Origin: Microbacterium sp. AZCO
GTDB lineage: Bacteria; Actinomycetota; Actinomycetes; Actinomycetales; Microbacteriaceae
Direction of reading: 5' to 3'
DNA: 64,000 nt
Assembly (NCBI RefSeq): GCF_039614715.1
Contig: NZ_CP154857.1
Span: 1,550,001 to 1,614,000 of the forward strand
The position numbers and the translations under genes were made by a program. Of this stretch, positions 17,127-26,576 are shown one piece after another (positions within the stretch are counted from its first letter, which is position 1; each line of letters begins with the position of its first letter). Below the pieces are notes generated by a model that searched no databases, had not been told where the DNA came from, and saw only the letters and a program-made list of their open reading frames with translations.

Positions 17127-18047
17127 ATGAGCTCAACGGATGTCAGGAATGACTTGATTCGCGACTTCTACGCGCACTCTCCCTCCCAATACCTGCGCAC
17201 TCGCATCACGCTTCTGATTGCGTTTGGTGACGCACGAGCTCCCCTCCACAAGGCACTCACTGACGGTGTCGAGGCGTGGAACCTGCGCGCGCAGTCCGGA
17301 GCCACCCCCGACCAAGATGAGACCGACGGGTTTGCGGTTATCGAGTCGTTGTCGATCATGTACCTGGCCGCCGAGGCACTGCTCCGACTGTACTTCGCAC
17401 ACGTCGATGAGAACTCGTGCCCACCCCTGCGGCTATCTGGCTTGACGAGCTACGCGAAGTTCAAACAGAACGCGGCCGCCTTGATCTCCGATCCTCCGAG
17501 CCTCGAGTCACTTCGCCTCGTATTCCGCGGCGGCCCCGACGCTCCCCCAGACGTGTCCGACCAGGCGTGGGCAGAAGATGCAGACGTCCTCCGATTTCTT
17601 GTGAACCGCGCGGCTGAATTGATGGCCAACGAGGCGAACGTATACAACGCGACCAAGCATGGGCTCGCGGTACAGCCACGAAAATCTGGCATGCGCCTCG
17701 GCAGCGAGCACGATCCAGCCGGCGTGATGATCGACCACCATGGATCCTCAATCAGATTCCTGAACAAGATGCCCAGCTCAGGAGGCGCCACCCAGCACTG
17801 GCGGGAGACCGTGCAGTTCGCCTTTCCGTCACAAAACCTCGCCCTGGCCTACGCGTTCGCCGACGAGATCGACGCGATCCACACCGTTGCTAAGGGCCGC
17901 CTGCTTGGCCAGGAGGGAGCAATCGCGATTCATCCACGTGCGCTACTTGAGTACTTTGGCGCAGTCCCTTTCGGAAGTGAGTACACAGGTCTGCTATCGA
18001 TGGCCATGAACAGGGACTTTCAGGTCCGGGTCTTTAGCGGTGCCTAG
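17127..18047 (+). CDS. Hypothetical protein divergent from the STAND NTPase
   Basis: 306-residue, largely helical protein reading from ATG 17127. It starts 198 bases from the STAND gene and is transcribed away from it, so a shared control region is likely. The middle carries LVNRAAELMANEANVYNATKHGLAV; an N-x-x-KHG pattern of this kind occurs in uncharacterised HEPN-like proteins, but I cannot assign a family. The C-terminal third looks like a separate beta-rich part (GMRLGSEHDPAGVMIDHHG). Given its position it may be a partner of the STAND protein or an independent gene. Confidence 0.55.
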   Translation: MSSTDVRNDLIRDFYAHSPSQYLRTRITLLIAFGDARAPLHKALTDGVEAWNLRAQSGATPDQDETDGFAVIESLSIMYLAAEALLRLYFAHVDENSCPPLRLSGLTSYAKFKQNAAALISDPPSLESLRLVFRGGPDAPPDVSDQAWAEDADVLRFLVNRAAELMANEANVYNATKHGLAVQPRKSGMRLGSEHDPAGVMIDHHGSSIRFLNKMPSSGGATQHWRETVQFAFPSQNLALAYAFADEIDAIHTVAKGRLLGQEGAIAIHPRALLEYFGAVPFGSEYTGLLSMAMNRDFQVRVFSGA

Positions 18048-18219
18048 CGATCAGGGACTGGGCCGCGCCCGCACCCTGTTTCGCCTTGAGCAAGGGGGCT
18101 GCGAGCGGGCTACGTCACCGAGGTCGACGGCACTCAGCTGGCCCTGATCGAGCACCCCGCAGCGGAAACCCCACGGTGCCCGCTGAGGGATCCTTGCGGG
18201 CGGCGTTCCCCCACAGCTC

Positions 18220-18882
18220 TCAAAGGATCGCGATGCCGTTGGCGGCGAGCCAGACCGCGAGGAGTAGGAGCAGGATCGTCGTGATGACGGAGTTTCGGCG
18301 GATGAGCCAGAGGCGCAGGACTTCCAGCAGCCGGTGCAGGCGAGTGCCGGCGATCAGGTAGGCGGCGACGGGAATTAGGACGGTCGACGTCGCGACGATC
18401 GTGAAGACCGCGATCGCGATGACGGTCTCGGTCGGACTCAGTTCTGCGGCGCCGAGCTCGATGCCGGCGCTCGCCGTGAGAAGGAGATTCTTGGGGCTCA
18501 GTGGGATCAGGACGACGCCGGCGAGGCAGGCGACAGGGAACGACATGCTGTCGACCGCCTTGATCCACGCCGGGAGCCGCGGTGCCGCGCCGCGGCGCGG
18601 CTGGCGCACCCACGACACGATAGCGAGCACGACGGCCGAAGCGGCCAGCACGAGTTGGATCACGCCCTGCACCGGCCGCGGGCCCTGGAGAGCGTCGGCG
18701 GGGAGACGGTCGGCGATGAGCGTGACAACCGAGACGACGATCGCGATGCTCGCAGCCCAGCCGACGAGAAGCGCCACACCGGCCGTCCGGGCGCGCCGTC
18801 CGAGCAGGAGGGCCAGCACCGCGATGATCGGCACCGGGCTCGCGGCGACTCCGAGCGCGAGCGAGACCGTCGCACCGTTCAC
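18220..18882 (-). CDS. GAP (Sap/sulfolipid-1-addressing-like) family membrane protein
   Basis: 220-residue protein with six predicted membrane segments, beginning ATVSLALGVAASPVPIIAVLALLLGRRA. A central loop reads VVLIPLSPKNLLLTASAGIELG, typical of the PF11139 GAP/Sap family related to LysE-type exporters. In mycobacteria this family is linked to export of lipids; the substrate here is unknown. It reads from GTG 18882 and is divergent from the SulP gene at 18998, with a 115-base shared control region. A decayed second copy is present at 46673-47270. Confidence 0.8.
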   Translation of the reverse strand: MNGATVSLALGVAASPVPIIAVLALLLGRRARTAGVALLVGWAASIAIVVSVVTLIADRLPADALQGPRPVQGVIQLVLAASAVVLAIVSWVRQPRRGAAPRLPAWIKAVDSMSFPVACLAGVVLIPLSPKNLLLTASAGIELGAAELSPTETVIAIAVFTIVATSTVLIPVAAYLIAGTRLHRLLEVLRLWLIRRNSVITTILLLLLAVWLAANGIAIL

Positions 18883-18997
18883 CGGTCACCACATCCCCCC
18901 AGATGAACCGCAGGCCCCCGGCCCGCGAAGAACGAGTCTCGCCTATCGAGGGTGAGCGCGGGCGCATTGTGACCGAGCGTTGCGCATCCGGAACCGC

Positions 18998-20737
18998 GTG
19001 AGCCCTACCGTGACACGCGTGACAGCAACGACCTCGCCTCGCCCTCGACGCCGGACGGGAGGGCTCGGCCGCCCCACCGGACGCGACGTCGTCTCCGGAT
19101 TCGTCACAGGCCTCTTCTCGATTCCCGAGGGCATGGCTTACGCGAGCATCGGGAACTTCTCCGCCCCGCTCGGTCTGTGGTCGGGCATCGTGCCGACGAT
19201 CGTCGGCTCGATGTTCACCCGCACCGTGCTCATGGTGACGACGCTGACGAGCGCGATCGCTCTCACATCGCAGAGTGTGCTGAAGGGTGCCGGCCTCGAC
19301 CCGGGCGACCTAGGCGCTGTCGCGACGCTGACGGTCATGGTCGGCGTGGTGATGCTCGTCATGGGGCTCCTCAAGCTGGGCTCGGTCATGTCGTACGTGT
19401 CGACGGCGGTCATGACGGGCTTCACGACGGGGATCGCGCTGCAGATCATCGCGGGCGTCATCCACGACGCGACGGGCTACTCGCCGCAGAGCTCGAACAC
19501 GGTCGGGAAGATCGTCGACGCGGTCGCGAACATCGACCAGTGGCAGCTCGCCTCGGTGCTCGTCTCCGCGGCCACGATCGGCGTGTGGGTCGTCGTGCGC
19601 TTCATCAAGCCGATCCGCTCCCTCGCGACCCTCGTCGCGCTCCTCGTCGTGACGGTCCCGGTCGCGCTCCTCGGCCTGGACGTCGAGTACGTGTCCGACA
19701 TCGCGACGATCCCGCGCGCGCTGCCGCCGCTGAGTCTCCCCGACATCGCCGCGATCCCCGCCCTGATGACGGGCGCGGTAGCCGTCGCGCTCGTCGCGCT
19801 CGCGCAGGCGGCGGGCATCAGCGCCGCCGTCGGCAATCCAGACGGCACCCGATCGGATGCCTCGAAGGACTTCACTGCCCAGGGCCTGGCCAACATCGCG
19901 GGCGGGTTCTTCTCGGCGCTCCCGACGGGCGGTTCGATGTCGCGCACCGGCGTCGCGACGAGCGCGGGAGCGCGCACCCGCTGGTCCGGCATCTTCGCGG
20001 GACTCTGGCTCGCACTCATCGTGCTCCTGGTGGGTCCGTTCGCGGGCTATATCCCGATGCCCGTCATCGGCGGCCTCATGTTCGTCATCGGCGGCGAGCT
20101 CGTGGCGGGGCGCTGGGACGACATCGTGCTCGTCTTCCGCACGTCGGCGCTCTCGGCGGCCGCGCTCGTCGTGACCTTCGCGGCGACGACGGCCCTTCCG
20201 CTGCAGCAGGCGATCTTCATCGGCGCGGGACTCTCCATCATCCTCAGTGTCGTCGCCCTCTCTCGCACTGGGCGCATCCTCGAGGTCGTCCGGCAGGGCG
20301 ACGGCTGGATCGTCGAGAACCCGCCGCAGAGCCTGCCTAGCCACCGCACGACGGTGCTGCACTACACGGGCGGCAGCATCTTCGCCGAGGTCAACCGGCT
20401 GCAGGAGGATTGGCCCCTCGTGAAGGGGACGACGGATGCCGCGATCGTGCTGTCGATGCGCGGCTCCCCCATGGTCCCCTCGGCCACGTTCCTCAAGGCG
20501 CTCGACCAGATCGTCGCCGACCTGCGCGCGGAGGGCATCTCGCTCGTCCTGTGCGGCGTGCCGCCGAAATTCGCCGAGCTCCTCACCCACACGGGACGGC
20601 TCACGCACCTCGGTCCGGAGAACGTCGTCATCGAGACGCCGCGGCTGGCCGAGTCGCTCGAGACGGCGTATGCGCGAGCAGAAACGTTGCGGACGGAGGC
20701 GCGGAACGAGGCATCCCGAGACCCCAAGGGGGCCTGA
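18998..20737 (+). CDS. SulP family anion (sulfate) transporter with STAS domain
   Basis: About 579 residues. The membrane domain (about residues 30-430) includes the family signatures SGFVTGLFSIPEGMAYASIG and, later, GLANIAGGFFSALPTGGSMSR. A C-terminal STAS domain (about 450-560) follows. SulP proteins carry sulfate or other anions across the cytoplasmic membrane. It is the first gene of a rightward run with the arylsulfatase, a second SulP and the formylglycine-generating enzyme, so sulfate handling is likely. The start is uncertain: the GTG at 18998 is used, but an in-frame TTG at 18980 is possible. A truncated copy lies at 37604-38163. Confidence 0.85.
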   Translation: MSPTVTRVTATTSPRPRRRTGGLGRPTGRDVVSGFVTGLFSIPEGMAYASIGNFSAPLGLWSGIVPTIVGSMFTRTVLMVTTLTSAIALTSQSVLKGAGLDPGDLGAVATLTVMVGVVMLVMGLLKLGSVMSYVSTAVMTGFTTGIALQIIAGVIHDATGYSPQSSNTVGKIVDAVANIDQWQLASVLVSAATIGVWVVVRFIKPIRSLATLVALLVVTVPVALLGLDVEYVSDIATIPRALPPLSLPDIAAIPALMTGAVAVALVALAQAAGISAAVGNPDGTRSDASKDFTAQGLANIAGGFFSALPTGGSMSRTGVATSAGARTRWSGIFAGLWLALIVLLVGPFAGYIPMPVIGGLMFVIGGELVAGRWDDIVLVFRTSALSAAALVVTFAATTALPLQQAIFIGAGLSIILSVVALSRTGRILEVVRQGDGWIVENPPQSLPSHRTTVLHYTGGSIFAEVNRLQEDWPLVKGTTDAAIVLSMRGSPMVPSATFLKALDQIVADLRAEGISLVLCGVPPKFAELLTHTGRLTHLGPENVVIETPRLAESLETAYARAETLRTEARNEASRDPKGA

Positions 20738-20875
20738 TGGCGCTCTCACTCGCTACGGGTGAGTGCGCTGCATCACTCGACCCGCTGTGGCGGTGTTGTC
20801 GATAGACAGAGACCAAGGCTTGAGCACCCGGGGGGCGTGCCATCGCACTGCGCCCTCCCGATTCGAGGAGAGACG

Positions 20876-23215
20876 ATGACGGACGAATCAGTGATCGGCG
20901 CCCCGCTTCCGCCGGCGAGGACGCTTCCCTTCCCGCCGAAGCCCTCGGGCAGCTACGCGGGGCGCACCCTCGCGGAGTCGACGTACGCGCCGCTGCCGCC
21001 GGAGCGGCACCTCGCCGAGGATGCGCCGAACGTGCTCGTCGTGCTCATCGACGACGCCGGCCCCGCGCTTCCCGCGCCGCTGGGCGGCAAGGTCGCCACG
21101 CCGACGCTCGAGCGGATCCGCGAGGGCGGCGTCGGCTACAACCGCTTCCACACGACGGCGATGTGCTCGCCCACCCGCGCGTCGCTGCTGACCGGGCGCA
21201 ACCACCACCGCGTGGGGGCGGGGCAGATCGCCGAGCTCGCCGCCGACTGGGACGGATACTCGGGGCACATCCCGAAGAGCAGCGCGACGATGGCCGAGGT
21301 GCTGCGCAACTACGGCTACTCGACGGCGGCGTGGGGCAAGTGGCACAACACCCCCGCCGAGGAGACGACGAAGGCCGGTCCGTACGACAACTGGCCGACG
21401 GGCAACGGCTTCGAGTACTTCTACGGATTCCTCGCCGGCGAGGCGTCGCAGTACGAGCCGAACCTCGTGCGCAACACGACGAGCGTCCTGCCGCCGAAGT
21501 CGCCCGAGGAGGGCTACCACCTCAGCGAGGACATCGCCGACGACGCGATCGCGTGGCTGCGCGACCACAAGGCGCTCGCACCCGACAAGCCGTTCTTCAT
21601 GTACTGGGCGACCGGGGCGATCCACGGTCCGCACCACATCATGAAGGAGTGGGCCGACAAGTACGCCGGCGTCTTCGACGACGGCTGGGACGCCTACCGT
21701 GAGGACGCCCACGCGGGAGCGAAGGCCGCGGGCTGGATCCCCGAGGACGCCGAGCTCACGCCCCGCCCGGAGTCGCTGCAGGGGTGGGACGAGATCCCCG
21801 ACCACCAGAAGGCGTTCCAGGCGCGGCTCATGGAGGTGTGCGCGGGGTTCGGTGAGCACGCGGACGTGCAGGCGGGCCGTCTCGTCGACGAGCTCGATCG
21901 CCTCGGCTACCTCGGCAACACGATCGTCATCTACATCTGGGGCGACAACGGCTCGTCGGGCGAGGGCCAGAACGGCACGATCAGCGAGCTGCTCGCGCAG
22001 AACATGATCCCCACGACGATCGATCAGCACCTCGCCGCGCTCGACGAGCTCGGCGGCCTCGACGCGCTCGGCACCCCGGCGACGGACAACCAGTACCACG
22101 CGGCCTGGGCGTGGGCGGGGTCCACGCCGTATCAGGGCATGAAGCTCATGGCCTCGCACCTCGGCGGCACGCGCAATCCGCTCTTCATCCAGTGGCCGGG
22201 GCACATCGAGCCCGACCGCGTGCCCCGCACGCAGTTCCACCACGTCATCGACGTCGCACCGACGATCTACGAGATCCTCGGCATCTCGCATCCCGAGACG
22301 GTCAACGGCGTCCACCAGGACCCGATCGACGGCACGAGCTTCGCGTACTCCATCGACGACAAGACGGCCGAGGGCCGGCACCGCGTGCAGTACTTCGAGG
22401 TCATGGCGAGCCGTGCGATCTACCAGGACGGCTGGATGGCGTCGACGACGGGTCCGCGCCTGCCGTGGGTGCCCGGTGCTCCTCCGGGAATCCGCACGTG
22501 GACGCCCGACGAGGACACCTGGGAGCTCTACCACCTCGACGAGGACTGGAGCCAGGCGCACGACATCGCCCAGGAGCATCCCGAGAAGCTCGCGGGTCTC
22601 AAGGAGCTCTTCGCGATCGAGGCGGCGAAGAACAGCGTGCTGCCGATCGGCGGAGGCCTGTGGGTCCCCGTCTATCACCCCGAGTTCCGCATCTCGCCGC
22701 CCTACCAGGAGTGGGAGATGACCGGCGACACGACGCGTGTGCCCGAATTCAGCGCACCGGCCCTCGGCAACAAGCCGAACACCGTGACGATCACGGCGAA
22801 CGTCGGCGACAAGGCGAACGGCGTGCTGTACAAGCTCGGCGGTGCCGGCGGCGGTCTCACGGCGTACGTCGTCGACGGCGTCCTCACGTACGAGTACAAC
22901 CTGTTCCTCGTGCAGCGGACGATCATCGCAGCACCCGATCCGCTCCCCGCCGGAGACGTCACGATCGTGATCGAGACGACCTACGTCGAGCCGCGACCCG
23001 GGGGACCTCTCGAGGTCGTGCTGAAGGTGAACGGCGACGAGGTCGCCTCCGGAGTCGTGCCCGTGAGCGCACCGCTCCTCTTCTCGGCGAACGACTGCCT
23101 CGACATCGGGCGGGCGTACGGCGGCGCCGTCTCGCGCGCGTACGCCGAGCGGATGCCGTTCGCCTTCGACGGGCGGATCGACCGCGTGCACGTCGCGTAC
23201 GCCACGTCCGCCTGA
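20876..23215 (+). CDS. Type I arylsulfatase (formylglycine-dependent)
   Basis: 779-residue sulfatase. The metal-binding start is NVLVVLIDDAGPALPAPLGG (Asp pair near residues 59-60). The activation motif is CSPTR (C97-R101) in AMCSPTRASLLTGRN, where the Cys must be oxidised to formylglycine. Further sulfatase blocks are GKWHN and WGDNGSSGEGQNGTISE. The enzyme hydrolyses sulfate esters, releasing sulfate. There is no signal peptide, so it appears cytoplasmic and its substrate would have to be imported. ATG 20876 has GAGGAG six bases upstream. The modifying enzyme is encoded three genes on in the same direction, which suits a transferable, self-sufficient module. Confidence 0.92.
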   Translation: MTDESVIGAPLPPARTLPFPPKPSGSYAGRTLAESTYAPLPPERHLAEDAPNVLVVLIDDAGPALPAPLGGKVATPTLERIREGGVGYNRFHTTAMCSPTRASLLTGRNHHRVGAGQIAELAADWDGYSGHIPKSSATMAEVLRNYGYSTAAWGKWHNTPAEETTKAGPYDNWPTGNGFEYFYGFLAGEASQYEPNLVRNTTSVLPPKSPEEGYHLSEDIADDAIAWLRDHKALAPDKPFFMYWATGAIHGPHHIMKEWADKYAGVFDDGWDAYREDAHAGAKAAGWIPEDAELTPRPESLQGWDEIPDHQKAFQARLMEVCAGFGEHADVQAGRLVDELDRLGYLGNTIVIYIWGDNGSSGEGQNGTISELLAQNMIPTTIDQHLAALDELGGLDALGTPATDNQYHAAWAWAGSTPYQGMKLMASHLGGTRNPLFIQWPGHIEPDRVPRTQFHHVIDVAPTIYEILGISHPETVNGVHQDPIDGTSFAYSIDDKTAEGRHRVQYFEVMASRAIYQDGWMASTTGPRLPWVPGAPPGIRTWTPDEDTWELYHLDEDWSQAHDIAQEHPEKLAGLKELFAIEAAKNSVLPIGGGLWVPVYHPEFRISPPYQEWEMTGDTTRVPEFSAPALGNKPNTVTITANVGDKANGVLYKLGGAGGGLTAYVVDGVLTYEYNLFLVQRTIIAAPDPLPAGDVTIVIETTYVEPRPGGPLEVVLKVNGDEVASGVVPVSAPLLFSANDCLDIGRAYGGAVSRAYAERMPFAFDGRIDRVHVAYATSA

Positions 23216-23220
23216 CCCGG

Positions 23221-24891
23221 TTGACCCAGACGACTCCCGCGCCGAAGCGCCGTCGATCCCTCGCCCGGGACGTCGGCGCGGGGGTCGTCGTCGGCGTGGA
23301 GAGCGTGCCCGACGGGCTGGCGATGGGCCTGCTCGCCGGTGTCAATCCGCTCGCCGGGCTGTACGCCTATCTGTTCGGAATGGTCGGGGCGGCGCTCTTC
23401 ACGAGCAGCTCCTTCATGGTCGTGCAGACGACCGGGGCGATCGCCCTCGTCGTCTCGGACACGGGATTCGCGACGCGACCAGACCCGGATCGTGCCCTGT
23501 TCACCCTCTCGATGCTGACGGGCGCCATCCTCCTCGTCGCGGGCCTCGCGCAGGTGGGGCGCCTCGTGCGGTTCGTGCCGACGGCGGTCATGACCGGCTT
23601 CCTCACGGCCGTCGGCGTCAACATCGTGCTGGGCCAGCTCGCGAACCTGACCGGGTACGCCGCCCCGTACGACAATCGCGTCGCGAAGCTCATCGACACC
23701 GCGATCCATCCCGGCCAGTGGAGCGTCGCGTCGATCGCCGTCGGTCTCGTCACAATCGCGATCATCCTGGCACTGCAGCAGACGCGCATCGGAGGCATCG
23801 GCCTCGTCATCGCGATCGTCGCCGGAAGCGGCCTGGCCGCCGCCCTCAACGCGTGGGCCGGGGCATCCGTCGCGCTCATCGGCGACCTCGTGGCGGTGCC
23901 GAACGGCCTGCCACGCCCCGTCCTGCCGACCTGGGACGACATGCTGTTCCTCGTCGTCCCGGCCTTCTCGATCGCGCTCATCTGCGTCGTGCAGGGCGCC
24001 GGCGTATCGACGGGACTGCCAACCCCCGACGGCCGGAGGCCGAACGTCTCACGCGACATCGTCGCCCAGGGCGCCGGCAACCTGATCGCGGGCGTCTTCC
24101 AGGGCATGCCGGTGGGCGGCTCGATGGGCTCGTCGTCGATCGTCGTCGCAGCGGGGGCCAGGACGCGCGCGGCCCTGTTCCTCGCCGGAGCGTGCATGGT
24201 CGTCGTCATCCTGTTCGCGGCGGAGACGGTCGCGTACGTCGCGATGCCGGCCCTCGCCGGTCTTCTCATCGTCATCGGGGCCGGGGCGATCAAACCGGCG
24301 CGGATCCGTTCGGTGCTGGGCACCGGACCGCTCCAGACCGTCATCATGGCGGTCACGTTCGTGCTGACGATCCTCATCCCGCTGCAGTTCGCGGTGCTCG
24401 TCGGGGTCGGGCTCGGGATGGTCATGTTCGTGGTGCAGCAGTCCAACCGCGTACGTGTGCGCGAGCTGCGGCTGTCCGACGACGGCGGGATGCGCGAGGT
24501 CGACCCCGTCCCCTGGATCGGCCGCGGCACCGTCACCGTGCTGCAGCCCTACGGCAGCCTCTTCTTCGCCAGCGCGCCGACCCTCGAGCGGCAGCTGCCG
24601 GCGATCTCGCGGGCCTCGAGCGGTGCCGTGGTGATCCTGCGCCTTCGCGGGATCGACCAGATCGGCCTCACGACGATCGACGTGCTCCGCCGCTATGCGG
24701 CCGCACTCGGGGAGGCCGGCTCGACGCTCAAGCTCGTCGTGAGCGACAAGGACGTCCTGACGCAGATCCGGGCGAGCGGGCTGGCGAGCGCGATCGGCCC
24801 CGACAACCTCTACGAGGGCAGCGAATGGGTCGGCGCGACCGTCCGCCGCGCCTATGCCGACGCCCGCGAGGAGGTCGCGAATGCGCGGTGA
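23221..24891 (+). CDS. SulP family anion transporter with STAS domain (second copy type)
   Basis: About 556 residues, reading from TTG 23221, only six bases after the arylsulfatase stop. The transporter core carries VESVPDGLAMGLLAGVNPLAG and, in the second half, GNLIAGVFQGMPVGGSMGSS. A STAS domain follows from about residue 440 (TVLQPYGSLFFASAPTLER). It is only distantly similar to the SulP at 18998, so it is not a recent duplicate. In the sulfatase cluster it may import a sulfated substrate or export sulfate. The stop overlaps the start of the next gene by 11 bases, implying coupled translation. Confidence 0.85.
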   Translation: MTQTTPAPKRRRSLARDVGAGVVVGVESVPDGLAMGLLAGVNPLAGLYAYLFGMVGAALFTSSSFMVVQTTGAIALVVSDTGFATRPDPDRALFTLSMLTGAILLVAGLAQVGRLVRFVPTAVMTGFLTAVGVNIVLGQLANLTGYAAPYDNRVAKLIDTAIHPGQWSVASIAVGLVTIAIILALQQTRIGGIGLVIAIVAGSGLAAALNAWAGASVALIGDLVAVPNGLPRPVLPTWDDMLFLVVPAFSIALICVVQGAGVSTGLPTPDGRRPNVSRDIVAQGAGNLIAGVFQGMPVGGSMGSSSIVVAAGARTRAALFLAGACMVVVILFAAETVAYVAMPALAGLLIVIGAGAIKPARIRSVLGTGPLQTVIMAVTFVLTILIPLQFAVLVGVGLGMVMFVVQQSNRVRVRELRLSDDGGMREVDPVPWIGRGTVTVLQPYGSLFFASAPTLERQLPAISRASSGAVVILRLRGIDQIGLTTIDVLRRYAAALGEAGSTLKLVVSDKDVLTQIRASGLASAIGPDNLYEGSEWVGATVRRAYADAREEVANAR

Positions 24892-25837
24892 GCCTCCGCG
24901 GGAATGGGATGCTTCGACGATGACTCCCCCTGCCCCCGACATGGTCCTCCTCCCCGCCGGAGCCTTCACGATGGGAAGCGATGAGTTCTACCCGGACGAG
25001 CGTCCCGTGCACGAGCGCTCGGTCGAGTCGTTCTGGATCGACCGGCACCAGGTGACGAACGCCGACTTCGCGCGGTTCGTGGAGGAGACGGGGTACGTCA
25101 CGGTCGCTGAGCGGCCGCTCTCGGCATCCGACTATCCGGAGCTCGCCGCCGAAGAACTCGTGCCCGGCTCGCTCGTCTTCACCCCGACGCCCGGCCCCGT
25201 CGACCTGCGCGACTGGCGGCAGTGGTGGCGCTGGGAGCCCGGCGCACAGTGGCGCCACCCGGAGGGCGCCGGGTCGTCCATCGACGACCGCATGACGCAT
25301 CCCGTCGTGCAGGTCGCGCTGGAGGATGCCGATGCCTACGCACAGTGGGCGGGCAAGCGGCTGCCGACCGAGGCGGAGTTCGAGTACGCCGCGCAGGGCG
25401 GTCGCGGGGGTGCCGCGTTCGCGTGGGGGGATGCCGCGTTCCCGGGCGGCGTCGCGCAGGCGAACACGTGGATCGGCCACTTCCCTTATGACAACCAGGG
25501 CCGGTTCGGCGCGACCACCGCCCCCGTCGGGTCGTACCCCGCCAATGGCTACGGCCTCTTCGACACGATCGGGAACGTGTGGGAGTGGACGACCGACTAC
25601 TACTCACCCCGTCACGTCGTGCCCGGCACGGAGCCGGTCGACCGCGGCGGGCGATCCGACCTCCTCGCCTCGGCGAGCGCGGAACCGGGCTCGCGCGTGC
25701 CGCGGCGGGTGCTCAAGGGCGGCTCCTACCTGTGTTCACCCGAGTACTGCCTGCGCTTCCGGCCAGCAGCCCGCTCACCGCAGGCCGACGACAGCTCGAC
25801 GACGCACATCGGCTTCCGCTGCGTCCGCGATGCCTGA
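24881..25837 (+). CDS. Formylglycine-generating enzyme (sulfatase-modifying factor)
   Basis: 318 residues of the FGE/SUMF1 family. Visible are VLLPAGAFTMGSDEFYPDERP near the N-terminus, RLPTEAEFEYAAQGG, GNVWEWTTDYY, and the catalytic block KGGSYLCSPEYCLRFRPAAR. The paired cysteines (C285 and C290) bind copper and drive oxidation of the sulfatase Cys to formylglycine. ATG 24881 has GAGGAGG six bases upstream and overlaps the SulP stop. Its job is to activate the CSPTR motif of the arylsulfatase at 20876-23215. Confidence 0.93.
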   Translation: MRGEPPREWDASTMTPPAPDMVLLPAGAFTMGSDEFYPDERPVHERSVESFWIDRHQVTNADFARFVEETGYVTVAERPLSASDYPELAAEELVPGSLVFTPTPGPVDLRDWRQWWRWEPGAQWRHPEGAGSSIDDRMTHPVVQVALEDADAYAQWAGKRLPTEAEFEYAAQGGRGGAAFAWGDAAFPGGVAQANTWIGHFPYDNQGRFGATTAPVGSYPANGYGLFDTIGNVWEWTTDYYSPRHVVPGTEPVDRGGRSDLLASASAEPGSRVPRRVLKGGSYLCSPEYCLRFRPAARSPQADDSSTTHIGFRCVRDA

Positions 25838-26327
25838 GGCCACGGCCGGGGGCGAACGACCCACCTTCACAACCGGTGAATCGGCTCCCGTCTGTGGCTA
25901 CGGTTGTCCCATCCACACGAGCGTGCGCGACAGAAGCATCGACCTCTCGCGTGGCTTGGGCGGTGGTCGCCGAGCCTGATTGGTAAAGGACGCCATCGCG
26001 CGGAATGGCTGCTGGCGAGCGCTGCCTTTGAAGGGAGCCGCATCGAGCGCGTCGGCGGCCACACTCAACATGCCGCCTCGGCAATGCACGCATGAGGATC
26101 CGTTGCGTGCGGCGTGATCCGAGTACTCTGCTGACGAAACCTGCGCGGACAAGGGCCTAGAAGGTTGAGGGCGTCGGACACCGGCGCCCAGGGCAATGGG
26201 ATGATCTCGGCGCCTCACCCCCGGAGATTGCCATGAGCGCGCTCAGCCCAGCACTGGGAGAAGGAGTGCGGCACAAAGCGAGGTAGCCTCCGCCCTGCGC
26301 GATCTCGGTGCGGATCGAGTGGGCCTT
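25838..26327. other. No gene recognised
   Basis: About 490 bases after the sulfatase module. Frames on both strands are short, arginine-rich and not protein-like. I see no RNA gene or clear repeat. Confidence 0.5.
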
Positions 26328-26576
26328 CTAGAACCCCGGAGTCTCCACTGGCCGGTTGGAAAGCCAGGGTTTGCGCCATCCTGGCGCGTCCCATTCCTCC
26401 GCTACGTAGATGCGGTCGAGGGCGATCTTGCCCTCACGGAACTCATCGATGCTCACACCGAACACGGGTGCGCCACGGTTGTAGCGTGCCGTCAACTCGA
26501 CCACCGCCACCCGTGTCTCGGGGCACCGAAGCGCGCAAGCGAGCGCAGAATATTCTCGGAGTGGGCGGCGAGTCAA
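26328..26576 (-). pseudogene. C-terminal fragment of a SnoaL-like protein
   Basis: An 82-codon minus-strand frame ending GVSIDEFREGKIALDRIYV followed by AEEWDAPGWRKPW resembles the C-terminal half of SnoaL/NTF2-like polyketide-cyclase-type proteins (normally about 130-150 residues). The N-terminal half is missing and no in-frame continuation is found upstream, so this is most likely a truncated remnant. Confidence 0.4.

Noticed and set aside
20888..23191. 767-codon minus-strand frame over the arylsulfatase
   Set aside because: It is antisense to the sulfatase with all its motifs; composition is that of a shadow frame.
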